From Antitrichia curtipendula (Eukaryota > Streptophyta > Bryopsida > Hypnales > Leucodontaceae), in the NCBI GenBank assembly GCA_951230915.1, contig OX579638.1:13410696-13474695 (forward strand): 64,000 bases of DNA, read 5' to 3'. The position numbers and the translations under genes are program-made. The notes under the pieces are model-generated. The model did not search any database and was not told the origin of the DNA. It worked only from the letters and a program-made list of their open reading frames with translations. Below are positions 33,866 through 45,604 of the stretch, in pieces. Position 1 is the stretch's first letter. Each line of letters opens with the position of its first letter.

Positions 33866-36631
33866 ATGGGGAAGCGATCAAGGGCCTTGATTTTACTGCT
33901 CTCTTTCTGGGCTTCCATCGTTGTAGTTGCTGCGCAGATTCCCAGGGGCACGGAACATTTTACCTTCCCAGGTTTGAACTTTCTGTTCCTTCAACCCTAA
34001 ACCCTATACCCTTGTCCTAATTAATGGGTGTAAAATCTTTTAAGGTGCACTTCCACAGTACGACACCCTCAATAATATCACACATTATTCATTTCCCAAA
34101 GTTTTTCAGTGCTGAACTGCCTCCAGAATTGGACTATGACCCTTGATGTTATGATACATTGAACACCCCCTTTTTAATCTGTTATGGAGGGATGCGGCAG
34201 TCTGCACATGATATAGGTGTTTGCAAAATGAATTGAGGACTTCAAATGAGGTCACGCGACTTTAGCACTTGCTACCACAACTACGTTTTTCTTGGGTCTT
34301 CATGTGTCTATCTTCTTATTATGTTACTATATTGGCATGATTTTTTCTATAAAAAACTGTGGTTTTACTTCATTTTCATCAAGACCATTTTTGAGTGTAT
34401 ATTAATCAAATTGTCTCGTTCATCAAGAATGTGCATAGAGGAGATGTAAGGTAGACCAAAACATCTTCAAATTGAGATGCAGTAATTTTCTTTCAAACTG
34501 CCATGTCATTGGAAATAAGACACCTTGATGGTACAAAAAAACTTTTCGGGGTGTCATATTATAGAGTCTCCTTGAGGTGTGGTCTCCCAGTTTGGGGAAA
34601 GAGGAGAATCTGATCTTGTTTGGCAACAGGCACTTCCTCGAATGACTCTTGCGCCAATGCGGATTGCCAGCAAGGAACCTGTGTCCCAAATGATAATGTG
34701 CTAGGCAGCATTTTGTTTCCATATAAGTGCCAGTGCAATCCCGGGTGGGCTACTTTCCAAGAAGTTGTCCCCCTCCTCCAAGTACCATCCTTCCTTGTAA
34801 CGTGCCAAACTGTGAGTGACTTTTTCTCCCACTATATGCACTTGCACTATTTTTTGTAATCTCTAGTGTCATACAATATTGTTGTGCCAACGAAGCTATT
34901 GCTCTCATCGCTTTTGCCAGGCACCTTGAATCTCAACTGCTCAGGAGATTCGCCGGCTGCAGCTCCCTCCCCAAGCTCACCCTTAACATCCGCCAATGCA
35001 AGCCGTGAGTTGCAACTCCAGATTCTTCTATTTCAAAACTTGCAGCAAATTCACAGCACATGATTTTCAGTAACATCAGATTGTTGCAGGAGCTTTTAGA
35101 TAACATCGTATAGAAAAAATCTTCTCCGTGATTACTGCCTCCTTATGTATCACTTTGCCTACTTTGCCTAAAAGTTCCTACCAAACAGTCTCAATTTACT
35201 GATTAATGTGTTGTTAGTATTGTGTTTTTTTGACAATCTGACATGGCATACTCGTTGCAGTGTGCTTGGTTCCTGGTATCTGCGGACACGGGACTTGTGA
35301 AGCAGTCTCGGGTGGCAATATTACGTCTGCAATCAACTGTGTGTGTGATACTGGTTACTCAAATGTGCTCAACACAACTGGTGGATACTGCGTTAACGAC
35401 TGTAAGCCAACACCACCGTTGTCCTCTTCCCTCGAGTTTATTTTAACTGTTGTGCATCATGGTTCCATGTCACAACCAAAGGCTATTGGGTGGCCCCCCA
35501 GCAATGTTACTGTTGCAATGTGTAGGGTAAGCAACTCGGGCGAGGTGCTTCATGCGTAGAGCCACTTGCATCTAAGTGAAAGTCCAAGTTTTGAGTGCTT
35601 GTTCCCATGATGCACCGTGCCCTACTTGCCTACCATGCGCAAAGAATTCCATACAAAGAAATCCAGTTTGCAGTGTGGTTCATGAAGCTGGTCTCACTGT
35701 TACAGAAGTTCACTCTCGGAGACGGAAGTTCGTGCAGTAAGCCAACTCAGTAAAGTTGGAAGTTGCGCAGAGTTTTTTTGTATTGGCAGTTTCCTTACAC
35801 AAAGTTATCGTACTGCAGGTGAGATAAAAGGAGGATGTTCATCGCTGAATTTAACTCTACCAGGTTCAGGCTCACCTTCACCCCCGGGTCCAGCTTCAAA
35901 TCAACCAGCAAGTAACACAGGTACCTCTACTCGGGGTGATTTGAGTCTCTGGGTGGAGCTTTGGTGCCTCTGAATCGCTTCTTTCTGGTGTCTGATTAGG
36001 CACTATGTGGATTTGATGCCAAGAATGCGAATAGCACGCCCAAGGAATTTGTAATGAGAAGATGAGCACAGCCTTTGCTTTTGGGAAACTACACTGATTT
36101 GCCCTAATAGTGCGTGTTACAAGTTGAATTTTCATGTTAAGGGAGGAATCGTTTTACCAATGATCTTGATATTTGTGAATTGACTCTTCAACATGAATAC
36201 ACTAGTGCACATACGATGGGTACAATTGTTCCTCTCATGTGAAAAGTTATAACCATATTTTGTAACACGCACTAATAGGACAAATCAGTGTAGTTTTATA
36301 TTTCCTTTTAGCATGAACGGGAAGATTTCCATGGTATGTTTTTGCAGATATTATGCTCATTTAGGCCATTTAAGTGAATATAGGAAAAGAGTTACTAAGC
36401 CACTCCAGCGCTTCGATTAAGATTGTCATGATAATTTGTAACGCCTCTAACAAGTCTTCATTGGTGGAGCTTCATCTTGCTGAATGGACTGAAGGTTGTG
36501 CATAGCAATTCACTGACAAGCTATCTTATTCACTGTTTGCAGGTTGCAGTGGCGTGTCATTCAACAGTGGTCTCTATGTTACAACAACTCTTCTCGCTGT
36601 TGTGTTGTCATTCTTGACAAGTTGCTACTGA
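33866..36631 (+). CDS. secreted EGF-like, probably GPI-anchored protein; apparent frameshift
   Basis: Six exons: 33866-33971, 34630-34811, 34921-35004, 35261-35401, 35819-35920 and 36543-36631. The start MGKRSRALILLLSFWASIVV is a signal peptide. Exon 2 has the first EGF-like module (CANADCQQGTCV, then CQCNPGW). Exon 4 has a second (CLVPGICGHGTCE, then CVCDTGYSNV). Between them is a Pro/Ser/Ala-rich linker, and after them SGSPSPPGPAS. The end, NSGLYVTTTLLAVVLSFLTS, is a hydrophobic tail typical of GPI signals. It belongs with the plant cell-surface EGF-like proteins of unknown ligand. Exon phases agree across all five introns, but inside exon 2 the frame changes by one missing base between CNPGW and PCNVPNC, at or near a run of five C (about 34769-34773). 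In the written frame translation would stop in exon 3. It is either a recent null allele or a sequence error. Confidence 0.75.
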
Positions 36632-37058
36632 CCAAATATCATCTGTAACTGTGATGTGTTCACAAAAAGGGTGCTCTATGTTCTTTAATTTTCTTAGACC
36701 ATCTTTCTGTTTATTACATTCATTTTCAAACACTCTACTAGAAAGTACCATATTTTTTTTTTCCCCACAAATGGAGTTCCAAGATAAACCCATTCATTGA
36801 CCTTGAGTAGCATTTTAACTTTTTTGTCTATGTCAGGGTGTGCCAGCCCAACTACTGAAGAGTTTTTATGCGTCGGCCTTACTTCTATTTTCTTTTTATG
36901 ATAGTAACGGTGTTGTATGAGTTTGACTTGGTGGTGCTCATGAAGCCCAAAAGGATGCATGATTTTTCCTATTGAACTTTCTGTGTAATTGCTCTTTCAG
37001 TGGGGTGTTTTACACTTCTTTTGCAATGGAATTGTGTTCTAATTTCTACTCCGGAGTA

Positions 37059-37331
37059 AGGTAGGCACCTCCAAAATGGCACCTGACCTTAAAGTGCCAT
37101 CTACAGGTTGTGTACATTTCCAAAATCAGTTATGTACCTATTTGGATGGAGTGCTTACAGAAACAAACTTCGACCCTTAATAACTTTTGCATACGGTGTC
37201 CAAATGCCATGATCTCTGGTGTGTTTGGAACCTCCTTTCACTTGCCAACAAGAATATATGAAAATTTGACCAGTCTAATAGTAGTAACTAGGCTCAGTAG
37301 CAAAAAGTGGCGGTTTTGGGCGTACCCACCT
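37059..37331. mobile_element. 273-bp TA-flanked MITE, family M2, copy 1
   Basis: The left end AGGTAGGCACCTCC is preceded by TA (37057-37058), and the right end '...gcgtacccacct' is followed by TA (37332-37333). The whole length is matched by 46800-47071 in reverse orientation. It lies about 430 bases after the stop of the EGF-like gene. The 74-codon frame inside is part of the element. Confidence 0.88.
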
Positions 37332-37614
37332 TAGTACTTATTATGATGATTCAATTTGAAGTTGTCACTCGCTGAAAGTACAAATTTGTCGGAGACACTG
37401 TAACTTAAATGGCTTCGCTGTCATACAACAGGCCCTACAAAAGAGAGTAGGTTTTTACTGATGTACCTGGGAAGTACTCTTTCTTTGTATTTCTATTCAT
37501 AGGCTGAAGTACCCAGACAGAATAGCTTGATGTATTGTACTTGTGGCCGGGATTTCTTTGGGGCGGTCTAAGCTAGAATCATTTAAACGATGTTGGAGCA
37601 GATGGTGAGGAGTA

Positions 37615-38024
37615 AGGTAGGAGGTTCTGAAATGGCACATCTAAGGGCTGGTCTGCCCTTTTCATGTATTTCCTTGAATGAAAATATTTTTAGCTCATTT
37701 TTCAGACAAAGAAAAATAGAAGAGGAATCTGATGCAAGTGGTTTCATATTTTTTGAAGCATTTTTGAATTACTTATGAATTTTCGAAGGAGATGTGTCAT
37801 AGGTCTCTATTTATGTCCCTAGGTCTTCCATAAACTGTTCACTTGCAACTTCTAAAGAAAAATGGGAAAGCAAAGACATTGATTGGCTCTTGCAATTAAT
37901 AAAGCTTTTTTTCTTGATTCATTCTAGGACTATAGTGGTCCATTTCAGAACCACCTTTTGTTCATTTCAGAGCCATTTATAGGATCCATTCTTAATGCCT
38001 GCTCCATTTCAGAGCCTCCTACCT
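37615..38024. mobile_element. 410-bp M1 MITE, copy d
   Basis: The ends AGGTAGGAGGTTCTGAAA and TTTCAGAGCCTCCTACCT form an inverted repeat with one mismatch. TA flanks both sides (37613-37614, 38025-38026). The interior is collinear with copy a and with the reverse of copies b and c. Confidence 0.92.
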
Positions 38025-38189
38025 TATGAGGTGATGGAAATTTTTCCCATGTAGGAAGATAGGAAATATGGGGAGTTGCTAGTTTTTCAGAATTTTATTC
38101 CTGAAATTGGAATTGCTGTGAATTTTGGGAGCCAAAAAGTGTCACTTGTCCCATAGCCAATGTCATGGAGTCTTCCAATTCTGATCATT

Positions 38190-39135
38190 TAACCTCTATA
38201 AAGGGACAGATGGGAAAAAAAAATTGTGTGATTCATTTCAAAATGCAATTTTTACAATTTAAAAAAACAAAAGTTTAACCCCTAAAAGCCCGAGGGTTCG
38301 GACAAAATACAAATATGTTATAAAATATAAGTTCTATACCTTTTTAGAAGTTCATTATCTTTTTTGCATGAAAAGAAGAAATTATTTGTACGGTCAAAAT
38401 TACAAAATTATTTTAGATTCTCTATAAATGAATTTTGAAGATATAACTTCAAAAATTCACCAAAATTTCTACTTTTAGGATTGGAATTTGATTTTTGATT
38501 GGTCAAAATTGCAAGTTTCTATTGATTTGTGAAAAAACGCATAAGATCTAGAAATGAGAACACCAATACTATCTTGAATTGACCGTAGCAATCTTAGTTT
38601 TGTATATAAATATTGAAAGATAATTCAATCTTTTGGAAAAAAAATTGAAAAAAAGTTTTTTTTTGCCTGAAACTTTTGCCCGAAGTCGGGCAGCGACCAA
38701 AAAATGATCATTTGAGTGCTTAGGGGTTAATTTGCTTCGTAGAACAATCTCACCATTGGGATTAGTGCATTTTATTTCCATTTTAGAGATAATAATAATT
38801 TAGATTTTACTTCTATCTTGTACCTACTTTTACTTAACAAGTTTTTTAAGTATGAAATTAAGTTTTTTTGAATATTTTTTTTAAAGATTTAAAGCTCAAA
38901 ACTTAAAGTTAAAAAGGTTCAAAGTCAATTGAAATAATCTAGTCCCGACTTCTTCTTTTTTTCACTTTAAATGCAAATATCTTGCAAATCTTTGCAGTCA
39001 TATTTCTGAAATTTTGAAAAAAAGTTAGATGTGGAAAAAAAACAATTATCAACATTTTTTACTCTTTGCTATAGAAATGACAATTTTGAGTGTTTTTTGA
39101 GTGTTTTTTGAGTGTTCTTAAGGTCCTTTTAAGGG
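38190..39135 (-). mobile_element. old long TTAA-family copy, host of a nested insertion
   Basis: The sequences on both sides of the nested 448-bp element join into the reverse of the 41727-42659 element: 'gattcatttcaaaatgcaattttt' on the left, then 'tagaacaatctcacc', 'cttgtacctacttttacttaacaa', 'aatatcttgcaaat' and 'gctatagaaatgacaattttgagtg' on the right. It ends 'ccttttaaggg' before TTAA (39134-39137). A short word 'gagtgttttttga' is locally repeated near 39090. Confidence 0.7.
38279..38726. mobile_element. 448-bp TTAA-flanked element nested in an older copy
   Basis: The left end CCCCTAAAAGCCCGAGGG follows TTAA (38275-38278), and the right end 'gagtgcttagggg' precedes TTAA (38727-38730). 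Its interior is different from the long family except for the tips and a 'gcccgaagtcgggcagc' block near the right end. No protein is encoded. Confidence 0.82.
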
Positions 39136-39254
39136 TTAAGAACTACTTTCTTCTTCACTACTTCCTTTTTCTTTTTGGACATGTGTCATAACCATATTAG
39201 TCCCAACCTTGAAAAGGAAAAAAAAAAAGCAAGTTGGAAATAACTTTGAAAAGG

Positions 39255-39858
39255 AAAAAAATTGGAGGCAGTGAAGTAGAAGTTTTAGGATTTTGTCTTT
39301 GTGGGGGGGTAGGATTTAGGGTCAAGGCAAGCCACACCCTACAAGTTGGATACTGGGCATGACAATTGGTGGTTGAGAAATATGAGTGGTTCTAGTGTTG
39401 CGTTAAGCACTCTTGAGCTCGGTCCTGTAGAAAAATGAACCTGATTATGGAGCACAATCGCACCGCTTCCGTTTCGTGGCACTACTTCCGCTTTGATGGC
39501 ACTGCTCCCGCTTCAGTGGCACTCTCCTGCTCGCTTGTGCTTAATGCAGCGGGAGCCCTCCCCCCTCAGGCCCCGCCCCTCAGGCTCGGGCTCCACCCTT
39601 GCCTTCGAGGCAGGGCCCTCACATCGCGGGAGGCCTTCGGGGGAGGCCTCCCACTATACTGTATTGTCCATCACATGAACCCAGAATACAGGTGTGAGTC
39701 TTTTCAATAGATACATTAGGTATTTTTCAGACTTCCAAGGTACGTACTCTTGCACTCACCCTGTGTAAGGGAAGCCATTGTGTTTGTGACACAAAGAGGA
39801 TGGCTTGCCTTGACCCCTAAACGATGCTGAAAAAAATTGGGGGCAGTGAAGTAGAAGC
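39255..39858. mobile_element. GC-rich insertion with inverted ends inside a direct repeat
   Basis: TTTAGGGTCAAGGCAAGCCA (39315-39334) and TGGCTTGCCTTGACCCCTAAA (39801-39821) are inverted repeats. Outside them, 'aaaaaaattggaggcagtgaagtagaag' (39255-39282) and a near copy (39831-39858) are direct repeats of 28 bases. The middle (39460-39660) is strikingly GC-rich, with 'ggaggccttcgggggaggcctcc' able to fold. The 91-codon frame there is low-complexity and I do not regard it as a gene. Confidence 0.65.
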
Positions 39859-40107
39859 TGAGTTCCTTGTATACAAACACATGTCCGAGGGAGCAATGTG
39901 TATTTGAGGGAGCAATGTATTTGAGGGAGCAAAGTTGGTGCAGTGAGGGCGTGAGCTAAAAGGGTAGATACTAAAGTGTTATAAATATATATATAGGATA
40001 TCTTTGTACAATTTTTGAAAAATCATGTACATTGAATTACACTCAAACCATTCAATTTTGTAAGTATATAAATGCAAACCATTCAATGTATTTTATATTT
40101 TATAGGT

Positions 40108-40765
40108 ATGCTTAACAAAAGTTTGTATCCTTAACAAAAGTTTCTATGCTTAACAAAAGTTTGTAAAAAAGGCTTTCAGCTTTGTGCAAACAGTGATGTC
40201 CTCTTGTGTGAAGGTCACCTTCATTCTTTGATGGTGACACTTTATTCCTTGTTGGTTGCCCTTCAAACTCAAAATAGGTGTTCATTCCTTGACAAAGGAC
40301 TTTGAATGCACTTCAAACTCAATTGCACAGACTGGTTTATGAAGGGAGTACGTCTAATACACTTTCTATGCCTACGTTTCTCAACTACCACACACTTTTC
40401 ACCATTGTACATCAATTTCAATAGAATACCAAAATATGGTCACTAAATGGTACCACACACTTTTCACCATTGTACATCAATTTCAATAGAATATCAAAAT
40501 ATGGTCACTAAATGACCTCTTGAAATAAAGAATAACACACCTTTTTTTTCAAAAAATTGGACAATAGGTGTGGATCTTGCACACACTTTCTTAGTTTGTG
40601 TCAGAATGCAATGCAATCTACAATATGATTGTTTACCTGCAATATGATCATTTAGCAATTACTCCTTCATATTTTCACAAAATTGGACAATTTGATGTGG
40701 GATCTTGTGCACTTTTTTAATTTGTGTCAAAATGATTGTTTACCTGCAATATGATCGTTTACCTT
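40108..40765. repeat. cluster of three local tandem duplications
   Basis: First, 'cttaacaaaagttt-tat' occurs three times in a row (about 40110-40165). Second, a 65-base unit (40386-40450 and 40451-40515) is repeated almost perfectly. Third, a unit of about 115 bases recurs (about 40552-40650 and 40676-40765) with 'ttggacaat', 'ggatctt', 'tttgtgtca-aatg' and 'tgtttacctgcaatatgatc'. Three separate periods within 650 bases suggest a slippage-prone tract. Confidence 0.8.
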
Positions 40766-41671
40766 GTCTATTTTTGGTCCCTAAACATTCCAAGGTCTTC
40801 CAAACCTTTGGGATTAAGGTAGCAGCACCTTCAAGTATCTAAAATAAACTCCTATTTTTTGCCTCATAGCAAACCAAATGTGTATGTGAAACTACTAAGT
40901 CTTCTACTTAGATTTAGCAAAGTGGTTACTCATGGGTGCTTCTATTAGTCTATTTATGCATCACTCTTTGTTGCTTTAAGGTTCCAAATGAATTGATTCT
41001 TATTGATCCATTGTACAGTATGTGCCTATTGTGCGTTGCTTTTGAAAATTAATAACACATTCTCTAAGTAATAGAAGAATCTTCTTGTGACATTTTTCAC
41101 TACAATTTACTAATCTATTTTGAACAAAAATTTCATTATATAGTCACAAAAAGCACACAAAAATTATAGATTTTTCATTCTACTATATTAATTCACCACA
41201 TGCACACTATTTTAAAATATCATTGCATGCTAAAGTATTACATATTGTAACATTATTTTGTAGGTGAATAATTTATGCCCTAACTAATATTTAGAATAGA
41301 TCAATATAATGTACGATGTCATTAAAGAAATTATGAGGCCTCTGGAGGGCCATTCCATAGCCCTTCCAAGACCCCAAAGTTTAGTTTTCTTTTGGCTTAG
41401 GAATTTTTATTCCCCTACACCCACTCACCTTTTGTCAGGTTGTTGGGATGATTGTCACCAATTTTAAATCCAAGTACAAATGTTTAATAATCAAGGTCTA
41501 GAGGTTCTAATTCATCATAATGTTAATTCTTAAATAACTTAAATTTGTATGCACCTAGCACACTAAATATGTTGTGAAAAAACAAGCAAATGTCCAAAAT
41601 ATTTCAGTAACCATCTACCGTCCATTTTTTCTTTGTATGGCAATGTGAATTACTTATTTCATGGACATTTG

Positions 41672-43185
41672 TGAAGTTGAAGATGAGAAGTAAAGCAACT
41701 TATAGAAGTTGGATAGCAGTAGTTAACCCCTAAAGGCCCAAGGCCTTTTTTCTGCCAAAAAACACCCAAAACTGCCACTTTTTTAGCACAGAGTGAAAAA
41801 AATTAAAAATGTTTTTTTTGCACATCTAACCGTATGATCTTACAGCTAACTAGTATGAGAATGTGCGGAAAAAATTTCAGAATTCTTGACCGCACAGATT
41901 GCAAGATATCTACGTTTAAAGTGAAAAAAACAAATTTTTCAGCACATTGTGGGACTGGATTTATTGACTTTGAACATTTTTAACTTAAAATTTTTGCACT
42001 ACAGAGTTTTGAGCTTTAAATCTTTGTAGTGGAGAATTGAGTTGAGAGTCTAATTAAATCAAATCAAATCAAAAAACCATAATTTTCATTATTAAAAAAA
42101 TTGTTAAGGAGAAGTAGGTACAAGATAGAAGGAAAATTTAAAGTATTCATATATTTTAGATGGAATTAAAATGCACTAATCCCTATGGTGAGATTGTTCT
42201 AGCAAGTAAACTAAACCATGCAAAAAAATAAAAATTGAAAATTTTGAAAAATTGCATTTAGAAATGAATCCTACAAGTTATTTTTTCAAAAAGATGCTCT
42301 AACTGCCCAAAAAACAAGAATGTCCATAACTTTCTCATAACAAATCCAAATGAAATGAATCAAAGCTTTCCAGATAGAAAAAAATATAATCTATGAGAAA
42401 AAAATATTTAAAAAAATTAAAAATTAAAAAAGTGCAATTTTTTTTTGCTGCCCGTGCTGCCCCCCGTCCCCTGTTTTGAGCTTATTTGGTCATAACTTTT
42501 GTTACCGGGCACCGGTTGTGAAAAAAATTATATTCCCACGTAGCTAATCAGCTTTTCTACCTCCAAAAAAAGTTTTAAAAAATCAGGAGAAAATTGCAGC
42601 CCGTAGGTACCTGCCCAAAAACGCATTTGTCCCCCGAAGGGACAATGGGCTTTTAGGGGTTAATATAATCCATGTGGGATATGTATATTAGGCTTAATAG
42701 GAGCTCAACAACTCATACTTAAGTTAAAATAAGAGTTGTGCTCAAAGTCTAATTTTAGACCTCATTTAGGCATAGTAAAATGAATTTTTTCAAACAATTC
42801 TGGACTAAAAAAACTTGTGGAATTAAGCTAAATTTTATATTTAAAAATCAGTTTGAAGTTTAGAACCTCCAAATAAAAGTTATATCCAAAAAAATGTTCT
42901 TTCCAACTCCTTTCTAATTGGAGTCTCTAAATATCAAATGGATTTTTGGAGATGAATTTAACTTGATTCTCCACATTAACTTAGTGCAAAATTGTTTGAA
43001 ATTTTTTATTCTACTACGCTTAAATGAGGTCTGAAGTTTGACTTTGAGCACAACTCTTATTTTAACTTAACTATGAGCGGTTGAGCTCCTATTAAATCTA
43101 ATTTACGTATCCCACATGGATTGTGCTAACTATTACTACTCAACTTGTATAAAGTGATTCTCTTCTCAACTTCAAACATGCTACA
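41672..43185. repeat. large inverted repeat interrupted by a TTAA element
   Basis: The left arm (41672-41726 plus 42660-42880) pairs with the right arm (about 42885-43185). Matching blocks are 'taataggagctcaac', 'gttaaaataagagttgtgct', 'gacctcattta', 'caaacaatt' and 'aatccatgtgggata'. The similarity runs almost to the centre near 42880. The right arm has no insertion at the matching point (43126-43129). This is a foldback element of about 580 bases before it was interrupted. Confidence 0.85.
41727..42659 (+). mobile_element. 933-bp TTAA-flanked element, best long-family copy
   Basis: The left end CCCCTAAAGGCCCAAGGCC follows TTAA (41723-41726). The right end 'gacaatgggcttttagggg' precedes TTAA (42660-42663). 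The interior has three zones: a 'cttttttagcacagagtgaaa ... ttgcaagatatctacgttt' zone, a 'gttaaggagaagtaggtacaagat ... gagattgttctagcaag' zone, and a zone with 'gctgcccgtgctgcc' and 'ggtcataacttttgttaccggg'. No open frame of note. The same zones recur in several other places in this window. Confidence 0.92.
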
Positions 43186-44735
43186 CTAGATGGCTTGTAA
43201 AACTAGTTAGAAAATTTTAAAGTTTTAAAATCTTTATGGCAACTAGCATTAAAAACCACTTCACTTTGCTTAATTTCACTTAATTTTTTCATTTGCCAAT
43301 TAATCAGCATGCACTTTGATAAAGGTAAATATTAAACAAAACTTTGCTACAAGCTAATTACAAAGTCCTAGCGTCTTTTCCAAAAGTTAGAGCATCTGAC
43401 CACCCATTGTTGCTAGATTTGTCAAGGAGCCTATTTCCAATTAATAGACTACTTTGGTCGCTTCTGGCGGCCCTCCTTAGGTCTCATTTTCTATCTAATG
43501 TTTTAGTTTTATGAAAAATTATAATTGAAGATTTGAATTGTAAAATTCTAAAGTTGAGTTTTTTAGATGTTGGGCCCATTTTGCTATTTGATTTTCAATG
43601 GAACATTATTTTTCATTTATTTTTCATCTTATTTAATTCACCAAACTATGAAATTGAAATTTTATATATAGGAACCTGTGTTGGATTTACACAAATTGTT
43701 GAAGCACTTTCGATAATAGCGAGTATTCTATTGTCTCAATAAAGTAGTGGCAATTGAACATTGGATGTAGGAACATCGTTATATTTATTTATTTATAGTA
43801 GCAATTGAATATTGGATATAGGAGACATTGTTATATTTCATAATATTATTTTCCTTATAGTACTATATTTTGATTAAATAGAATCCAATCACTGAGGATA
43901 AATTTGATAACATGAATTTTAAAACTCATTATAAGAATAAAATATGTCACCACTACTTTGGCTTGACATGTTATTTATCACATTAGGTTTACAGAAAAAC
44001 TTCACAAAATGTCACCTATACATATAGTCTTCTTGTAAATTCTTAATCTAAATTGCATTTGAATTCTTCTTCAACTTGTATTTAAGTTTTTGAAATATAA
44101 ACAAGGCATGAATCTTATTGAGAAATTGGTCTCACCCCTTGTAACTACAAACCATGAAGAAAAATCGAAAGTTACATCTCAAGTGATGCTAAATTTTTTT
44201 TACCTATATTTGCAAAGGGTGGGACCAAAATTCCACTTTAGGAAGAAGTCAACTCAATGTTAATAGACTATGTATAAGTGTGCCTTGTGCCTTGATGCCA
44301 TAATAAATAAAAAATAATTCAAATAAAAACTCAAATGCAATCTAAAATTTCAAAAATTAAAATTAAAAGGGGCTAAATGAAAGGCAACAATTCATGGTTC
44401 ATTATAATACTAATGAGCATCTAATTTTGTGTTACCTTCTTGATTATTGTTTGCTTTATGAACCAAGGTTGCTACAAATGACAAGAGCTTTCTTAAAAAT
44501 GATACCAAATGTGGTGATGATGGTGTGTACTATGACCTATTTGTTGCACACACTTGTATTGTAGAAGAGCACAATATAAAACATAAGCACCTATCAAAAC
44601 TAAAAACAACATTCATTGAACATTTTTAGTCCGATCCTCTGCAACATTTCAAGGTTTTCCATCTTGTATCTAGTTTAACTTTACAATTATTTAAAAGACA
44701 AAAATATTTTTTTTCTTTTATTATTTATAGTTTTC
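43186..44735. other. AT-rich intergenic DNA with a small tandem duplication
   Basis: A unit of about 52 bases repeats at 43746-43790 and 43797-43842 ('agt-gcaattgaa-attggat-tagga-acat-gttatattt'). The 69-codon frame at 43533 overlaps AT-rich DNA and has no family features. Nothing else can be supported. Confidence 0.45.
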
Positions 44736-44737
44736 AA

Positions 44738-45010
44738 CTCAATTCCCCACCCTAAAGATTGAAACTCCTCAAAATTGTGTAGTGCAAAACAAAGTCTAGG
44801 AAACTTAGGAATACTAGTGTGTTTTTTCCACTTTAAATATTAATATCTTATGATCTACATGGTCAAAGTTAAAGAAATTTTTTCCATGCATTCTCATACA
44901 AGTCTTATGCAAGATCCTTCAATTGGATATGCAAAAGAAAAAGATTTTTTTTCCATTGTAGCTCTTTGCATTAAAAATGGTTGTTTTGCAATGTTTAAAT
45001 TTTTTTTTTA
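44738..45010 (-). mobile_element. remnant of the long TTAA family
   Basis: Contains 'ctttaaatattaatatcttatgatctacatggtcaaagtt', 'tgcattctcatacaagtct' and 'tagctctttgcattaaaaatgg', the reverse-oriented internal zone. Neither end is preserved. Confidence 0.6.
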
Positions 45011-45209
45011 AATAACCATGAACCTTTCAAATTGGGTAATATTATGTTGTATAACACAACTAAATTGTACTATAGACATTTATTGTCTAGGCAATTACTG
45101 CCTCTTTTGAGTGCATAGTGACTCACAATGTTCATTCTAAATTTAGTGATTAATTCAAAATGTAATTAATTTTTATTTTTATATCTCCCTTCCAACCGTA
45201 CTTATATTT

Positions 45210-45370
45210 TTTAGACCAACGTGTATGGGCAAACAATATGGGTTAATGCTTTATATATTTTGTATCCATATTTTTGTATGTATCCATATATGTATCTATA
45301 CCACATCATATTCCCCTACCATATCTCAAAATGTTCATATCCCATATCCCATATCATTATTAGTATCTGC
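45210..45370. repeat. degenerate 'atccatat' minisatellite
   Basis: Runs of 'tatccatat', 'gtatccatatatgtatct' and 'catatcccatatcccatatc' resemble, in reverse, the better preserved array at 61120-61370. The two short open frames across it are by-products. Confidence 0.55.
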
Positions 45371-45604
45371 ATTTCTTTTAAGATCAATGATGTCAGAGGA
45401 AGAAGGTAACTGAAACCAGGTGCGTTGCATCTTTTCAATCAATAGTCAAAGAACCTAGTCAATTTAAATCCCTAATTAAGATGCAATGGTATGGGTTCCA
45501 AGTTTAAAAAAAATTGAAACTAGATGAGTCTATGATGTGCCAATAGGATTGTAACTTAGGTTGCTTTATACCAAAGGTTTAACTAATTTGTTGTGAAAGA
45601 GGCC

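Noticed and set aside
39435..39710. 91-codon frame in the GC-rich island
   Set aside because: Ala/Leu/Pro/Arg-rich product of skewed base composition, with a second overlapping frame open as well.
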